Source: Anaerolineae bacterium
GTDB lineage: Bacteria; Chloroflexota; Anaerolineae; Aggregatilineales; UBA2796
Length of the DNA: 53,702 bases
NCBI GenBank assembly: GCA_025055255.1
Contig: JANWYI010000001.1
Span: 142,102-195,803, forward strand
Direction: 5' to 3'
Of the stretch, positions 34,998 to 44,160 are shown in pieces. A program made the translations under genes and the position numbers. Below the pieces are notes generated by a model. It searched no databases. It saw nothing but the letters and a program-made list of their open reading frames with translations, and was not told the origin of the DNA. The first letter of the stretch is position 1; every line of letters starts with the position of its first letter.

Positions 34998-35274
34998 AGC
35001 TCCCTATGCTTTCTACTGGACATCCTTCAACATCATGGTGAGGCACACGAGCCGATTTTTATGAGCTTTTTTATTCAGCGCTTTAATTTTCACCAATTCA
35101 ATTATAGCTTATTATTTGTAACAAGGCAAGCTCACTCATGCCTGATCTGTCCTAAAGTTTGAATTTAAGAGAAAACTCAAAATGTGAAGTGAAGCCGCAT
35201 GAACACTAGCGAATTTCTCAATTCCTGAGCAAATTGCCTGAACTCTCATCAAATGTTTAGTTTTTAATATCTCC
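34998..35274. other. AT-rich 277-base spacer upstream of BTAD regulator
   Basis: The second longest gap type in the window (hisS end to BTAD start) and clearly richer in A+T than its surroundings. It holds the regulator promoter at 35101-35129 and a leader of about 97 bases. I see no hairpin with a T-run for hisS, no RNA gene and no supported reading frame. Confidence 0.6.
35101..35129 (-). promoter_or_regulatory. Sigma-70-type promoter of BTAD regulator
   Basis: On the minus strand: TTGCCT (35124-35129), 17-base spacer, perfect TATAAT (35101-35106). The predicted start near 35094 leaves about 97 bases before the ATG. Confidence 0.65.
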
Positions 35275-36645
35275 TTAAACTTGAGACCCTTCGAGGAGCA
35301 TTTGTGCGTGCTGAGCAGCCTCAGTTTGCGGACAGACCGACTCATGCTGATCGCGGAGACGTTTAAATTTGACTACACCTGCAGCCAACTCGTCTTCGCC
35401 GAGCAACGCCACTAGCGGAATGCCACGTTTGTCGGCGTAGGCAAGCTGTTTACCTAGCTTTGCATTGCCGGCAAAAACTTCCACTGAAAGCTCTGCAGCG
35501 CGCAACTGACTCGCCAAGCGCAGTGCTGCCGAGCGCAGCGACTCATTGAAGACGCTCACCAAGACTTGGACAACTGTGCGCTGCAGCGGCTCTGGATACA
35601 TCCTGCGTTTTTCCATCAGTACGATCAGGCGCTCAATGCCAAGACTGACGCCGACGGTCGGCAGCGATGTTTTGCGGAACAGTCCGATCAAGTCATCGTA
35701 CCTTCCGCCGCCTGCTAAGCTACCGACGCGCTCTTCTGGGTCAGCGCTGAGCAGGACTGCCTCGAAGATCGGACCTGTGTAGTAGCCTAGTCCGCGCACC
35801 ATAGCTGGATCAAAGGCGACCATGCTACTTGGAATATTGCTTGCCTCAAGGTAAGCGAACACTCTCTCAAGCTCTGCCAAGCCTTCCAATGCTAGTGGCA
35901 CGTTAGCGAGCGTTTGACGCAACTGTGCCAGCTGCTCTGCAGCCGCGACGTAGCCGCGCTCAGCAATCTCACCTGTGCCGAGCAGCGCCATAATGCGCGC
36001 CACGACTTCAGCCGCAATGCCGCTCTTGAGCAGTTCATCACGGACGCCATCAGCGCCGATTTTGTCCAGCTTGTCAATTGAGCGATACAAGTTGGCGAGT
36101 GCCTCGCCTTCCAAGCCGACGTACATGCCGATGCCCGTCAGCAGCTTGCGGTTGTTGACCTTGACGGCGAAATCGCTGAAGCCAAGCCGCTGTAAGGCGG
36201 TCACTGCCACACTGATCACCTCAGCATCAGCTTCCATGCCTTCCACGCCGATGCAATCTACGTCACATTGGTAAAACTCGCGGAATCTGCCGCGCTGTGG
36301 ACGCTCAGCGCGCCACACAGGCGCAATTTGGTAGCGGCGGAATGGCAGGCTTAGTTTGCCTTCATGCAGAGCAAAGGCGCGCGCTAATGGCACTGTCAAG
36401 TCGTAACGCAGGGCGAGTTTCTCTTTACCGCCGGGATGCTGCGCATAAAAGATCAGCTTTTCAGCGTCGGCGCCGTACTTGCCCATCAATGTCTCTTCAA
36501 GCTCAAGGACAGGCGTCTGCAATGGCTCATAGCCGAACGCCTCAAAGACGCGCGCTACGCGCTCAATGACAAATTGACGACGCAGCATTTCCTCTGGCAG
36601 AAAGTCGCGCATTCCACTCGGTAAGCGCGGCGTAATTTTTTCCAC
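35275..36645 (-). CDS. hisS: Histidine--tRNA ligase
   Basis: 456 residues from GTG 36645; a GTG 18 bases upstream is in frame, but the internal one has AAGGA seven bases before it and gives the usual start (EKITPRLPSGMRDFLPEE). Class II synthetase: motif 1 region, GKEKLALRYDLTVPLARAF, motif 2 with FRRYQIAPVWRAERPQRGRFREFYQCDVD, the histidine motif GLGYYTGPIFE, and motif 3 GVSLGIERL, then the anticodon-binding domain (about 365-450). It charges tRNA-His in the cytoplasm. All expected motifs are intact. Confidence 0.95.
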   Translation of the reverse strand: MEKITPRLPSGMRDFLPEEMLRRQFVIERVARVFEAFGYEPLQTPVLELEETLMGKYGADAEKLIFYAQHPGGKEKLALRYDLTVPLARAFALHEGKLSLPFRRYQIAPVWRAERPQRGRFREFYQCDVDCIGVEGMEADAEVISVAVTALQRLGFSDFAVKVNNRKLLTGIGMYVGLEGEALANLYRSIDKLDKIGADGVRDELLKSGIAAEVVARIMALLGTGEIAERGYVAAAEQLAQLRQTLANVPLALEGLAELERVFAYLEASNIPSSMVAFDPAMVRGLGYYTGPIFEAVLLSADPEERVGSLAGGGRYDDLIGLFRKTSLPTVGVSLGIERLIVLMEKRRMYPEPLQRTVVQVLVSVFNESLRSAALRLASQLRAAELSVEVFAGNAKLGKQLAYADKRGIPLVALLGEDELAAGVVKFKRLRDQHESVCPQTEAAQHAQMLLEGSQV

Positions 36646-36692
36646 GACGCATTCCTTACACACAAATCGGTCAGGCTGTGATGGTTGCTATC

Positions 36693-36721
36693 ATGATAGT
36701 GTGCTAAGGCGCATTAATCAA
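36693..36721 (-). promoter_or_regulatory. Sigma-70-type promoter of hisS
   Basis: Minus strand: TTGATT (36716-36721), 17-base spacer, TATCAT (36693-36698). The -10 lies in the palindrome CTATCATGATAG, a possible operator. Start near 36686, leader about 40 bases. Confidence 0.6.
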
Positions 36722-36740
36722 TACTTTTTTGCAATTTATA

Positions 36741-36760
36741 AATAAAGTTCTATCGAACTC
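36741..36760 (-). terminator. Weak hairpin after amylase gene
   Basis: AGTTC-TATC-GAACT (36746-36759) followed on the minus strand by TTATTTAT. The 5-bp stem is short, so it is only a possible terminator of the amylase gene before the hisS promoter. Confidence 0.35.
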
Positions 36761-36777
36761 TTACACCTGATAAACAA

Positions 36778-38823
36778 CTACAGCAAACGAAGGCGTAGGA
36801 TCACGAAGCCGCCGCGCTTTAGATTGAAGCCACGCTCAAAGTCGCCCGACCCATTTTCAAGTAGCACGACTTCAGCTGAGCTAGGTGCAAAGGTGATATT
36901 ACCTGCTGTGTGGTAGCGCGCTGCATTGAAGATTTGCGGCTGCGTTGTGAAATTAATGGCGACGAGGTACAGCGTGTCGTTTGACCAGCGCTGTAGCACA
37001 TAGAGCGCGTCTTCGCTGCGTGGAATGGCAAAGTTTCCTGTGCGCAGCGCGGCATTCTCAGCGCGCAACTTGCCAAGTCGGCGATACAGGCTCAGGAGCG
37101 AGCGCGGATCGCTCTCTTGCTCCTCAACGCTGATGCCGTCATTTGGCGCATTGTTCCGATTAGCAGGCTTGAACCATCGCGTCATGCCTTTGCCTGTCTC
37201 AGCCGCGTACCAGTCGAGCGGCTCACGACGGAACTCATCAAAGTACGGATTGCCTGCGCCTTTCACGCCCTTCATGCCGATCTCTTCGCCATAATAGATT
37301 GTCGGCACGTCGGGCGCCGTGTACAGCCAGACTGCTGCTGCACGCGCCAGCTGAACGTTGCCTTCGACCATGCTCATCAGGCGATTGGTGTCGTGATTGT
37401 GAGTGAAGTGCGCCATGAACGTCGTCGGCGCGATAGTTCGGCGCAGCGCACGGATTGCAGCGCCAAGCGGCGCGGCGCTGCCCATGCCATTGATGATCCC
37501 GTCGCCGTTGCGATCCTGATGACCGCTGAGCGCGTGAAAGGCAGGAAAATGAAAGGCTGCATCTATAGCTGTGCCGTCTAGAAAGCGGCTAATGACCGCG
37601 CCGTCTGCCCAAATTTCGCCCAAGATGATCGCGCTTGGATTGACCTTGTCCATTGCAGCGCGCAGCTCACGCCAAAACTCCAACGGCACGTCCTTAGCCA
37701 CGTCCGCGCGGAAGCCATGCACGCCGTCTGATGGATCGCCATCGCCGTTTGGATCGAGCCAGTGCAGTGCCACGTTGATCATGTACTCGCGCACGCGCGG
37801 CGAGTCATAGTTCAGCTCTGGCATGAAGCCAATGCCTGCGAAGGCTTGGTAGCGCGTATGCTCAGGATTGTTCCAGATGTAGAACTCAGCGTATTGGCTC
37901 TGCGGTCTGCCGAGCGCGTCGCGGAAGAATGGATGCTGATTTGATGTATGGTTCGCCACATAGTCAATCAGCAGATACATGCCGCGCTGGCGGACAGCCT
38001 GAACCAGAGCGAGGAAGTCATCGCGCGTGCCGTAATCAGGATTGATCGTGTAATAATCGGTTACATCGTAGCCATGATAAGATGGACTGCTGAAAATTGG
38101 CAAGAGCCAGATCGTGTTAGCGCCGAGCGACTGGATATAGTCCAAGCCTTCGATCACGCCGCGCAAGTCGCCGATTCCGTCACCGTCTGAGTCGCGGAAG
38201 CTGCGCACGAAGAGCGAGTAGATCACGCTCTCGCCGAACCACGCCGTCTCAGGCTTACGCACAGGCAACGGATCGAACTCAGGCGAGCCGAGCGGTGTAG
38301 CCTCAGCGGCGAACTGAACCTCAGGCAAGGCAGCTAAGTCGCCTTGCCAATCGGCATGAGCGCTCAGAATCCATGCTGTTTGACCATCAGGTAACGTGAT
38401 TTGTGCGAAACGTCGGCTGCGCGCTGTGGCGCTCACAGCTTGACCTGCTTCGAGGCGTGCCAGTTCAGGTGCGGCGAGCGAAGGTTGGCTGCGCGCAGCT
38501 GTGGTGCGATTGATTGTGCCTCTCAAGCCTGTGGCAGGCGCAGTCGGCTCAGCCATTGGTGACGCGGTTGGCTCAGGCGTCGGCGACTCAGTCGGCACAG
38601 GCGTTGTTGGCTCAGGTGTCGGGCTAGGCGTCGGCGTGCGGCTTGGCGTGACGGTCGGCGTCGGTGTGCGCGTGAGCGTGACTTGCAGCGCAGCTGTCAA
38701 GGTTGGCGCGACGCGCTGTGTGCCTTCAGCGCGCGCCGTAACCGTAGCAATTGTGTCAGACGAGTCGCAGCTGCATAGAACAGCAGCGCTGATTAGCAGG
38801 ACAAGCGGTAGACGCTTAAGCAT
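36778..38823 (-). CDS. Secreted lipoprotein alpha-amylase family enzyme (GH13) with SH3-like module
   Basis: 681 residues. Lipoprotein signal (KRLPLVLLISAAVLCSC, Cys19), a Thr/Pro-rich linker with many T-P and E-P pairs (about 45-95), an SH3-like module (about 100-155, NRTTAARSQPSLAAPELARLEAGQ), then a GH13 barrel from about 190: VIYSLFVRSFRDSDGDGIGDL, DYVANHTSNQHP, GFRADVAKDVP (nucleophile Asp), ILGEIWADG (acid Glu), FTHNHDTNR (third Asp), and a C-terminal beta domain. It cuts alpha-glucans or oligosaccharides outside the membrane; the YNPDYGT-type loop favours small oligosaccharide-active enzymes. Single gene with its own promoter. Confidence 0.9.
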   Translation of the reverse strand: MLKRLPLVLLISAAVLCSCDSSDTIATVTARAEGTQRVAPTLTAALQVTLTRTPTPTVTPSRTPTPSPTPEPTTPVPTESPTPEPTASPMAEPTAPATGLRGTINRTTAARSQPSLAAPELARLEAGQAVSATARSRRFAQITLPDGQTAWILSAHADWQGDLAALPEVQFAAEATPLGSPEFDPLPVRKPETAWFGESVIYSLFVRSFRDSDGDGIGDLRGVIEGLDYIQSLGANTIWLLPIFSSPSYHGYDVTDYYTINPDYGTRDDFLALVQAVRQRGMYLLIDYVANHTSNQHPFFRDALGRPQSQYAEFYIWNNPEHTRYQAFAGIGFMPELNYDSPRVREYMINVALHWLDPNGDGDPSDGVHGFRADVAKDVPLEFWRELRAAMDKVNPSAIILGEIWADGAVISRFLDGTAIDAAFHFPAFHALSGHQDRNGDGIINGMGSAAPLGAAIRALRRTIAPTTFMAHFTHNHDTNRLMSMVEGNVQLARAAAVWLYTAPDVPTIYYGEEIGMKGVKGAGNPYFDEFRREPLDWYAAETGKGMTRWFKPANRNNAPNDGISVEEQESDPRSLLSLYRRLGKLRAENAALRTGNFAIPRSEDALYVLQRWSNDTLYLVAINFTTQPQIFNAARYHTAGNITFAPSSAEVVLLENGSGDFERGFNLKRGGFVILRLRLL

Positions 38824-38864
38824 CGTTTAATCCTAGTCGGTTAAGCTGATGCAGACTGGGCAAC

Positions 38865-38893
38865 AGTATAAGGAAATTCGTGCCTAATGGCAA
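38865..38893 (-). promoter_or_regulatory. Sigma-70-type promoter of amylase gene
   Basis: Minus strand: TTGCCA (38888-38893), 17-base spacer, TATACT (38865-38870); each hexamer one mismatch from consensus. Start near 38858, leader about 35 bases. Confidence 0.7.
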
Positions 38894-38923
38894 CGGTCTG
38901 TGTGGCAAAAACTACAAGTTGTG

Positions 38924-38929
38924 TAGAAT
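38924..38929 (+). promoter_or_regulatory. Candidate -10 box placing ABC operon start at its ATG
   Basis: TAGAAT ends 6 bases before the ATG at 38936, so a transcript from it would be leaderless. The -35 position (TGTGGC) is poor. Confidence 0.35.
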
Positions 38930-38935
38930 GAAGGC

Positions 38936-39871
38936 ATGATCACGGTTGAATCGCTCACCAAACGTTACGGACGCTTCATGGCGTTGCGCGGCATCAGCTT
39001 TCAGGCAGAGAGCGGCGAAATTCTCGGCTTTCTGGGTCCGAACGGCGCCGGCAAGACGACAACCATGCGCATCTTAACAGGCTACATGCCGCCGACAAGC
39101 GGACGCGCCTCAGTGGCAGGCTATGATGTTTTCACTGACTCGTTAGAGGTGCGCAAGCGTGTCGGCTACCTGCCAGAGACCGTGCCGCTCTACCCTGACA
39201 TGACTGTGCATGGCTATGTGAAATATGTGGCAGAGCTGCGCGGCGTGCCGCACGCCGCGAGCCGTGCTGATGACGTGCTGCGCATCGTCGGGATGCACAC
39301 ACGGCGCGATAGCCTGATCCGCAACATCTCGAAAGGAATGCGGCAACGCGTCGGCTTGGCACAGGCGCTTGTCCACGATCCGCAAGTGCTGATCCTTGAT
39401 GAGCCGACTATAGGTCTCGATCCGCGCCAAACGCTCGAAGTGCGCGACTTGGTGCGCAGTCTGGGCAGAACGCATACGATCATGTTCAGCACGCACATCC
39501 TGAGCGAAGCAGAGCAAGTCTGCGACCGCGTGGCGATCATTCATCGCGGCGAGCTCGTAGCGATAGACAAGCCTGAGACACTGCGCGATCAGCTACAGAA
39601 AGGCGCACGGCTCTTTGTGCGCGTCGGCAAAGCCGAGTCAGCTGAGACAGTCCGCAAGACGCTGCAAAACGTCACAGGCGTTGCTAGTGTCACAGTGTTG
39701 AATGACGGCTTCAGCGTCGAGGCACGGCGCGGCGTGGACGTGCGTCCGCGTTTGGCAAGTGTGATTATATCGGCTGGCTGGGAACTGCTTGAGCTGCGTC
39801 CGCTCGCCATGTCGCTAGAGGACATCTTCTTGGAGCTGACTGTGCGCGAAGGAGCTGATGAGCGGCTATGA
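38936..39871 (+). CDS. ABC transporter ATP-binding protein (Gld/Nos type)
   Basis: 311 residues. Walker A GPNGAGKTT (34-42), signature SKGMRQRVGLAQAL (the LSGGQ position reads I-S-K-G-M), Walker B VLILDEPTIGLDP and H-switch STHIL. The extra C-terminal region (about 220-311) is common in GldA/CcmA-type export ATPases. It powers the permease that follows with a 4-base overlap (ATGA). The four-gene set ATPase, permease, GldG-like and DUF4340 is recurrent in several phyla; substrate unknown. Confidence 0.92.
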   Translation: MITVESLTKRYGRFMALRGISFQAESGEILGFLGPNGAGKTTTMRILTGYMPPTSGRASVAGYDVFTDSLEVRKRVGYLPETVPLYPDMTVHGYVKYVAELRGVPHAASRADDVLRIVGMHTRRDSLIRNISKGMRQRVGLAQALVHDPQVLILDEPTIGLDPRQTLEVRDLVRSLGRTHTIMFSTHILSEAEQVCDRVAIIHRGELVAIDKPETLRDQLQKGARLFVRVGKAESAETVRKTLQNVTGVASVTVLNDGFSVEARRGVDVRPRLASVIISAGWELLELRPLAMSLEDIFLELTVREGADERL

Positions 39872-40593
39872 GACATATCTGGATCATCTTTCGGCGCGAG
39901 CTTGGGCAGTACTTCAGCTCACCAATCGCCTATTTTGTCGCGTTTGCCGTGCTGCTGCTGACAGGGTTCACGTTCAATGACGACTTAGCGATGCGCAATG
40001 GACGCGCACCAGTAGACCCTGCCTTGCCGCTGATCTATCTGGCACAGTTTAGCGTCTTCTTTGTGCCGTTGCTGACTATGCGCCTTCTGGCAGAGGAAAA
40101 CCGTGAAGGCACACTTGAGCTGCTCATGACTTTGCCGCTTCAGGACTATCAAATTGTGCTAGGTAAGTTTTTTGGCGCCTGGGCGTACTATACAGTGCTG
40201 ATCAGCTTGACCATTGTCCACCAAGCGCTGATGCTCTGGCTGAATCCAGCTGATCTGGGCATAGCGTTCTCAGCCTATCTTGGCTTGTGGCTGTTCGGCG
40301 GCGCGTCCATTGCTGTGGGAATGTTTTTCTCAGCGCTGAACGAGAACCAGATCGTGGCGGCGTTTCTAGGCATGGCAGCGCTGTTAATCCTGTGGCAGGC
40401 AGACCTTGTCGGCAATGTGCTGAACAACCGTCCATTGGCAGAGTTCATCCGCAGCCTGAGTTTTCAGAGCAACTACTCGTATTCGTTCGCCATTGGCATT
40501 GTGCGCTTTGACCACACAGTTTTCTTTCTAGGTGTGATGGGCACTTTGCTGCTCGCCACGACTCAAGTTGTGCAGTCGCGGCGTTGGCGTTAG
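39868..40593 (+). CDS. ABC transporter permease (GldF-like)
   Basis: 241 residues, about six membrane segments (for example SPIAYFVAFAVLLLTGFTF, YYTVLISLTIVHQALMLWL, FLGMAALLILWQADLV). It belongs to the ABC-2 permease type. The start overlaps the ATPase stop by 4 bases. It forms the membrane channel of the system together with the next, GldG-like gene. Confidence 0.87.
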   Translation: MRHIWIIFRRELGQYFSSPIAYFVAFAVLLLTGFTFNDDLAMRNGRAPVDPALPLIYLAQFSVFFVPLLTMRLLAEENREGTLELLMTLPLQDYQIVLGKFFGAWAYYTVLISLTIVHQALMLWLNPADLGIAFSAYLGLWLFGGASIAVGMFFSALNENQIVAAFLGMAALLILWQADLVGNVLNNRPLAEFIRSLSFQSNYSYSFAIGIVRFDHTVFFLGVMGTLLLATTQVVQSRRWR

Positions 40594-40605
40594 GAGCGTG
40601 GTGCA

Positions 40606-42261
40606 ATGGCTTCTGAGCAAAAGTCACAACGCACAATCATTCTAGATCGGCTGAGCGTAGCGCGCTGGAGCAGCACACTCGGCGCGGTAGCTTTGGTCAT
40701 CGCGCTCGTGGCGCTTTTGGCGAGCGGCGAGCTCTCGCCTGTGGTCGTGGTTAGCGCACTGATCGGCATGAGTGGACTTGGCTTGTGGATGACGTTAGCG
40801 CCTGAAGACTTCCGCAGCACGCTGACAGGCAGACGCGCGGTCTACGGCAGCAACAGCGTCCTGATTATCTTGCTATTTGTCGGCATTGTGCTGATTGTCT
40901 ACGCAATGGCGGCGCGCAGCGGTATTGCTGCCGACTTCACGTCGCGCGGCTATTACACGCTGAAAGCGAATATCCGTCCAGTGATCGAGCAGCTCTCGCG
41001 TCCAATTCAGATCACGGCATTCTACAGCCGCCGTCTGCTGACCAATCAAGCGCTTGAGTCGCCGATTTTGCGCCTGTTCAGCGACGCAGCGCCTAACAAA
41101 GTTCGTCTCGTTTACGCTGACCCTGATGTGCAGCCGATCTTGGCGCGTCAATTCGGCTTGGACAGCGCTTATGGCATTTTTGTCTCATACCTGAGCGCCG
41201 ACGGCACGCCTGACTTGAATTTCACGGTCAGAGTGCTGACAGCGCGTGACCGTATGCCTAACTTGCCGCTCGAAGAAGACCACGTGAATGAGCGCTGGAT
41301 TGCTGAGGCAATTTTGCAGCTAGAGGCGCGCGGCAAGTATCGCGTGTTGTTCAGCGTCGGTAATGGCGAGGTGAATCTCGATAGCGACGCCACAGGCATT
41401 CGTGATGGGCTGCGCAACGTTGGCATTCAGGTGGCTACAATTGATCTGAGCCGCGAAGGCGTACCACAAGGCACAACAGCGCTGGTCATCCTTGCACCAG
41501 TCCGCGACTTCACGCAAGAGATGGCGGATCGTATAGCTGCCTATCTAGGTAGCGGCGGCAAAGTGCTGATCATGGCAGAGCCTGCCTATCGCAGCGACAT
41601 CCGCTTCATGCAAGCAGAGGACAGTCCACTAGCCAAGTATTTGTGGCAGGCTTGGGGCATTCGTCCAAACCGCGACATTGTCTTCGATCCGCTCTCATAC
41701 AATGAGACTCAGTACTATGTGCGCGCAGCGCAGTACTTAGAAGGACATCCAATTGTGCAAAAAGACCAGACAGGCAGTGCGGCGCGTCCGCTCTTTCCGA
41801 TTGCGCAGTCGTGGCAGATAGCCACAGAGCCGCCTGCTGACGTGGTCGTTCGGCGCATTTACACAACTTCGCCTGAGGCGTTCGGCAAGCTCGATCTGCG
41901 CGAGGTGGCGCGCAATCCTGATCGGGCAATTCGAGAGGCTGCTGACCTGCCCGGACCGCTAACTTTGGTGGCTGCAGCAGAAAATCTGCGCACGCAAGCG
42001 CGTTTATTGTTAGTAGGCGATGCAGACTGGGTGACGAACGACTTGATCGTCGCCTTTGACGGGCAAATCCTGTGGACAAACATGATTGACTGGTTGACTG
42101 CCTTTCTGGAGCGCGTCACGATAGAGCCTGCCTTTGGTCAGTTGCCGCTGAGCGTACCGAGCCGCGACCTAGAGCTGACCGCGTTCATCACAGTCGGCGT
42201 GCTGCCAACAGCCGTTTTACTAGTTGGACTATGGGTATGGTGGCGGCGGTCGAGGCGCTGA
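40606..42261 (+). CDS. GldG-like ABC system membrane-anchored component
   Basis: 551 residues. Two N-terminal membrane segments (about 24-65 and 85-105), a long extracytoplasmic domain (YYTLKANIRPVIEQLSRPIQITAFYS, VLFSVGNGEVNLDSD, LVILAPVRDFTQEMADRIAAYLGSGGKVLIMAEP) that is the ABC_transp_aux/GldG fold, and one C-terminal segment ending in RRSRR. It is the accessory part of the export system, 12 bases after the permease. Role in gliding is proven only for Bacteroidota; here it is unknown. Confidence 0.85.
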   Translation: MASEQKSQRTIILDRLSVARWSSTLGAVALVIALVALLASGELSPVVVVSALIGMSGLGLWMTLAPEDFRSTLTGRRAVYGSNSVLIILLFVGIVLIVYAMAARSGIAADFTSRGYYTLKANIRPVIEQLSRPIQITAFYSRRLLTNQALESPILRLFSDAAPNKVRLVYADPDVQPILARQFGLDSAYGIFVSYLSADGTPDLNFTVRVLTARDRMPNLPLEEDHVNERWIAEAILQLEARGKYRVLFSVGNGEVNLDSDATGIRDGLRNVGIQVATIDLSREGVPQGTTALVILAPVRDFTQEMADRIAAYLGSGGKVLIMAEPAYRSDIRFMQAEDSPLAKYLWQAWGIRPNRDIVFDPLSYNETQYYVRAAQYLEGHPIVQKDQTGSAARPLFPIAQSWQIATEPPADVVVRRIYTTSPEAFGKLDLREVARNPDRAIREAADLPGPLTLVAAAENLRTQARLLLVGDADWVTNDLIVAFDGQILWTNMIDWLTAFLERVTIEPAFGQLPLSVPSRDLELTAFITVGVLPTAVLLVGLWVWWRRSRR

Positions 42262-42265
42262 AAGC

Positions 42266-42820
42266 ATGGCGCAAGCACAGCGGCGCACGGTAGTCGTGCT
42301 TTTTGCCATCTTCAGCGCGCTTTTGGGCATTGCAGCGCTCGCTTTTCCGCGCCGTGTGCCGCCGAACGTGCAACCGAGCGCTACGCTGATACCGTACGTC
42401 TTTCCGCGCGTGATGCCTGCGCAGATCACACGCATAGACTTGGAAGATCGGCGCGATTCGGCAAAACCTGCTAAAATCACGCTCATCAAAGTTGCAGGCG
42501 ATTGGCAGGCACTTCGTGGCAGCAATGAACTTAGTCTGCCTGATCTAACAAAAGTAGCACGTTTGCTGAACGGCTTGGCAAGTTTGCGCTATAATCGTAT
42601 TATAGACAACGCATCGGTGGAGGCATTCGGGTTGGCAGACGGCGGACGGTACGTCATTCGGTTCGTGGCTGATCGCACATACACACTACACATTGGTGAC
42701 AACTCTCCTGATCAGACGCTCGCTTATGTCCAACGGGACGACTCAAAGGCTGTCCTGTTGGTCTCTGCAGAACAAGTGGCGGCGCTGACAGGTGCGTTGG
42801 AGGGGTTGGCGGCACCCTAA
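42266..42820 (+). CDS. DUF4340-like protein, last gene of the Gld-type operon
   Basis: 184 residues from the ATG at 42266, 4 bases after the GldG-like stop. One N-terminal membrane segment (about 9-29) and an extracytoplasmic domain (ITRIDLEDRRDSAKPAKITLIKVAGDWQAL ... YTLHIGDNSPDQTLAYVQRDD) matching the DUF4340 pattern that follows GldG in many genomes. The C-terminus is short against the family. Contains an inverted repeat CTATAAT-N3-ATTATAG at 42589-42605 and is followed by an intrinsic terminator. Confidence 0.8.
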   Translation: MAQAQRRTVVVLFAIFSALLGIAALAFPRRVPPNVQPSATLIPYVFPRVMPAQITRIDLEDRRDSAKPAKITLIKVAGDWQALRGSNELSLPDLTKVARLLNGLASLRYNRIIDNASVEAFGLADGGRYVIRFVADRTYTLHIGDNSPDQTLAYVQRDDSKAVLLVSAEQVAALTGALEGLAAP

Positions 42821-42859
42821 AACGTAGAAGCGTCAAGTTTCTTTGCGCTCTCGTAGGTT

Positions 42860-42888
42860 GCCCTGCCGCTCTCTGGTAGGGCTTTTTT
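42860..42888 (+). terminator. Intrinsic terminator between Gld-type operon and rpoD
   Basis: An 8-bp stem with one G-T pair (42860-42867 with 42875-42882), a 7-base loop, then six T. Only 24 bases separate it from the rpoD ATG, with GGAGGAG in between, so there is no room for a promoter after it. Confidence 0.8.
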
Positions 42889-42912
42889 GTCGGAGGAGAT
42901 ATACGAATCGGA

Positions 42913-44160
42913 ATGTTGATGGTAGTAGGCAAAGCAACACAGCAGCATATTCAACAGCAGTTGAGCGCCAAGGCAGAAGCACAAGGCTACGTGCTATACG
43001 ACGACATTCTTGCGCTGATTCCTGAGGCGGAACAGCACCTCGAGCTAATCGAAGAGGTGATTGACGGCTTGACGCAAATGGGCGTGCCAATTTTGACTGA
43101 GCCGCCTATGGAGAGCGTCGAGCTGGTGGCGCCGACCGACTCGGACGCGCTTCTGCTCGAAGAAGAGGTATCTGATCTGGACGAGCTGAGCGCGCTCGGT
43201 CTCGATCTAATTGACGACGAAGGCTATCAGCAAGCAATTGAGATAGATGATGTCGTCGGCTTGTACCTGAAAGAAGCAGGGCGTGTGCCATTGCTGAGCG
43301 CCGACGAAGAAGTGCGCCTTGCCAAACGCATGGAGCGTGGACGTCTTGCTGAGGCACAATTGGCGGAGTACGGCGACCGTCTGACAGCGGAGCAGCGCCA
43401 CGAGCTGGAGCGCTTGGTTGAGGAAGGTCTAGCAGCGCAAGAGCATTTGATCAAAGCGAACTCGCGTCTTGTGATCAGCGTGGCGAAGAAATACATCGGG
43501 CGCGGCGTGCCGTTCCTCGACCTGATCCAAGAGGGTAACATCGGCTTGATCCGCGCGGCGCGCAAGTTTGAGTATCAACGCGGACACAAGTTCAGCACCT
43601 ATGCCACTTGGTGGATTCGCCAAGCGGTCAGTCGCGCTGTTGCCGATCAAGGGCGCACCATTCGCGTGCCTGTTCACATGGGCGACCAAATCAATCGCCT
43701 GCGGCGCGTCTCGCTGAGCCTCACTCAGATGCTCGGACGCGAGCCAAGCCTTGATGAGATTGCCGAGGCAATGGAGACCACGCCTGACAAGATCAGCGTC
43801 TTGCTGGAAATTTCGCGCCGTCCGATCAGCCTTGAGGCGCCGACCGATGAGGACGAAGAGACCGAGCTCGGCGATTTCGTCGAGGACACGCGTGAGCTCT
43901 CGCCTTCAGAGGCGACTGACCGCGAGATGTTGCGCCAGCACTTGATGGAAGCGCTCAACCGTCTGCCAGAGCGTGAGGCGCACATTCTACGGCTGCGCTA
44001 CGGCTTGGAAGATGGCGAGATGCACACGCTTGAGGAAGTTGGCAGAGCCATTGGCGTGACTCGTGAGCGCGTCAGGCAACTTGAGGCACAAGCGCTTAAT
44101 CGGCTGCGCCGTTCGTCTTTTCACCAAATCCTGAAAGACTTCCTGCTCGATCAGGAGTGA
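42913..44160 (+). CDS. rpoD: Primary RNA polymerase sigma factor (sigma-70 group)
   Basis: 415 residues with all regions: 1.1 (about 5-60, [17 protein letters not shown]), 1.2 ([22 protein letters not shown]), 2 ([39 protein letters not shown]), 2.4 ([19 protein letters not shown]), 3 ([11 protein letters not shown]), 4.2 ([23 protein letters not shown]). Region 1.1 and the full set argue for the housekeeping factor. The acidic stretch before 1.2 (about 75-105) is longer than usual. ATG at 42913 with GGAGGAG 14 bases upstream. Its stop overlaps the LiaF-like gene start (GTGA). Confidence 0.95.
   Translation: MLMVVGKATQQHIQQQLSAKAEAQGYVLYDDILALIPEAEQHLELIEEVIDGLTQMGVPILTEPPMESVELVAPTDSDALLLEEEVSDLDELSALGLDLIDDEGYQQAIEIDDVVGLYLKEAGRVPLLSADEEVRLAKRMERGRLAEAQLAEYGDRLTAEQRHELERLVEEGLAAQEHLIKANSRLVISVAKKYIGRGVPFLDLIQEGNIGLIRAARKFEYQRGHKFSTYATWWIRQAVSRAVADQGRTIRVPVHMGDQINRLRRVSLSLTQMLGREPSLDEIAEAMETTPDKISVLLEISRRPISLEAPTDEDEETELGDFVEDTRELSPSEATDREMLRQHLMEALNRLPEREAHILRLRYGLEDGEMHTLEEVGRAIGVTRERVRQLEAQALNRLRRSSFHQILKDFLLDQE

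Noticed and set aside
35136-35345. Small frame across the hisS end and the AT-rich spacer
   Set aside because: Mostly inside hisS in another frame; no start signal and no recognisable protein.
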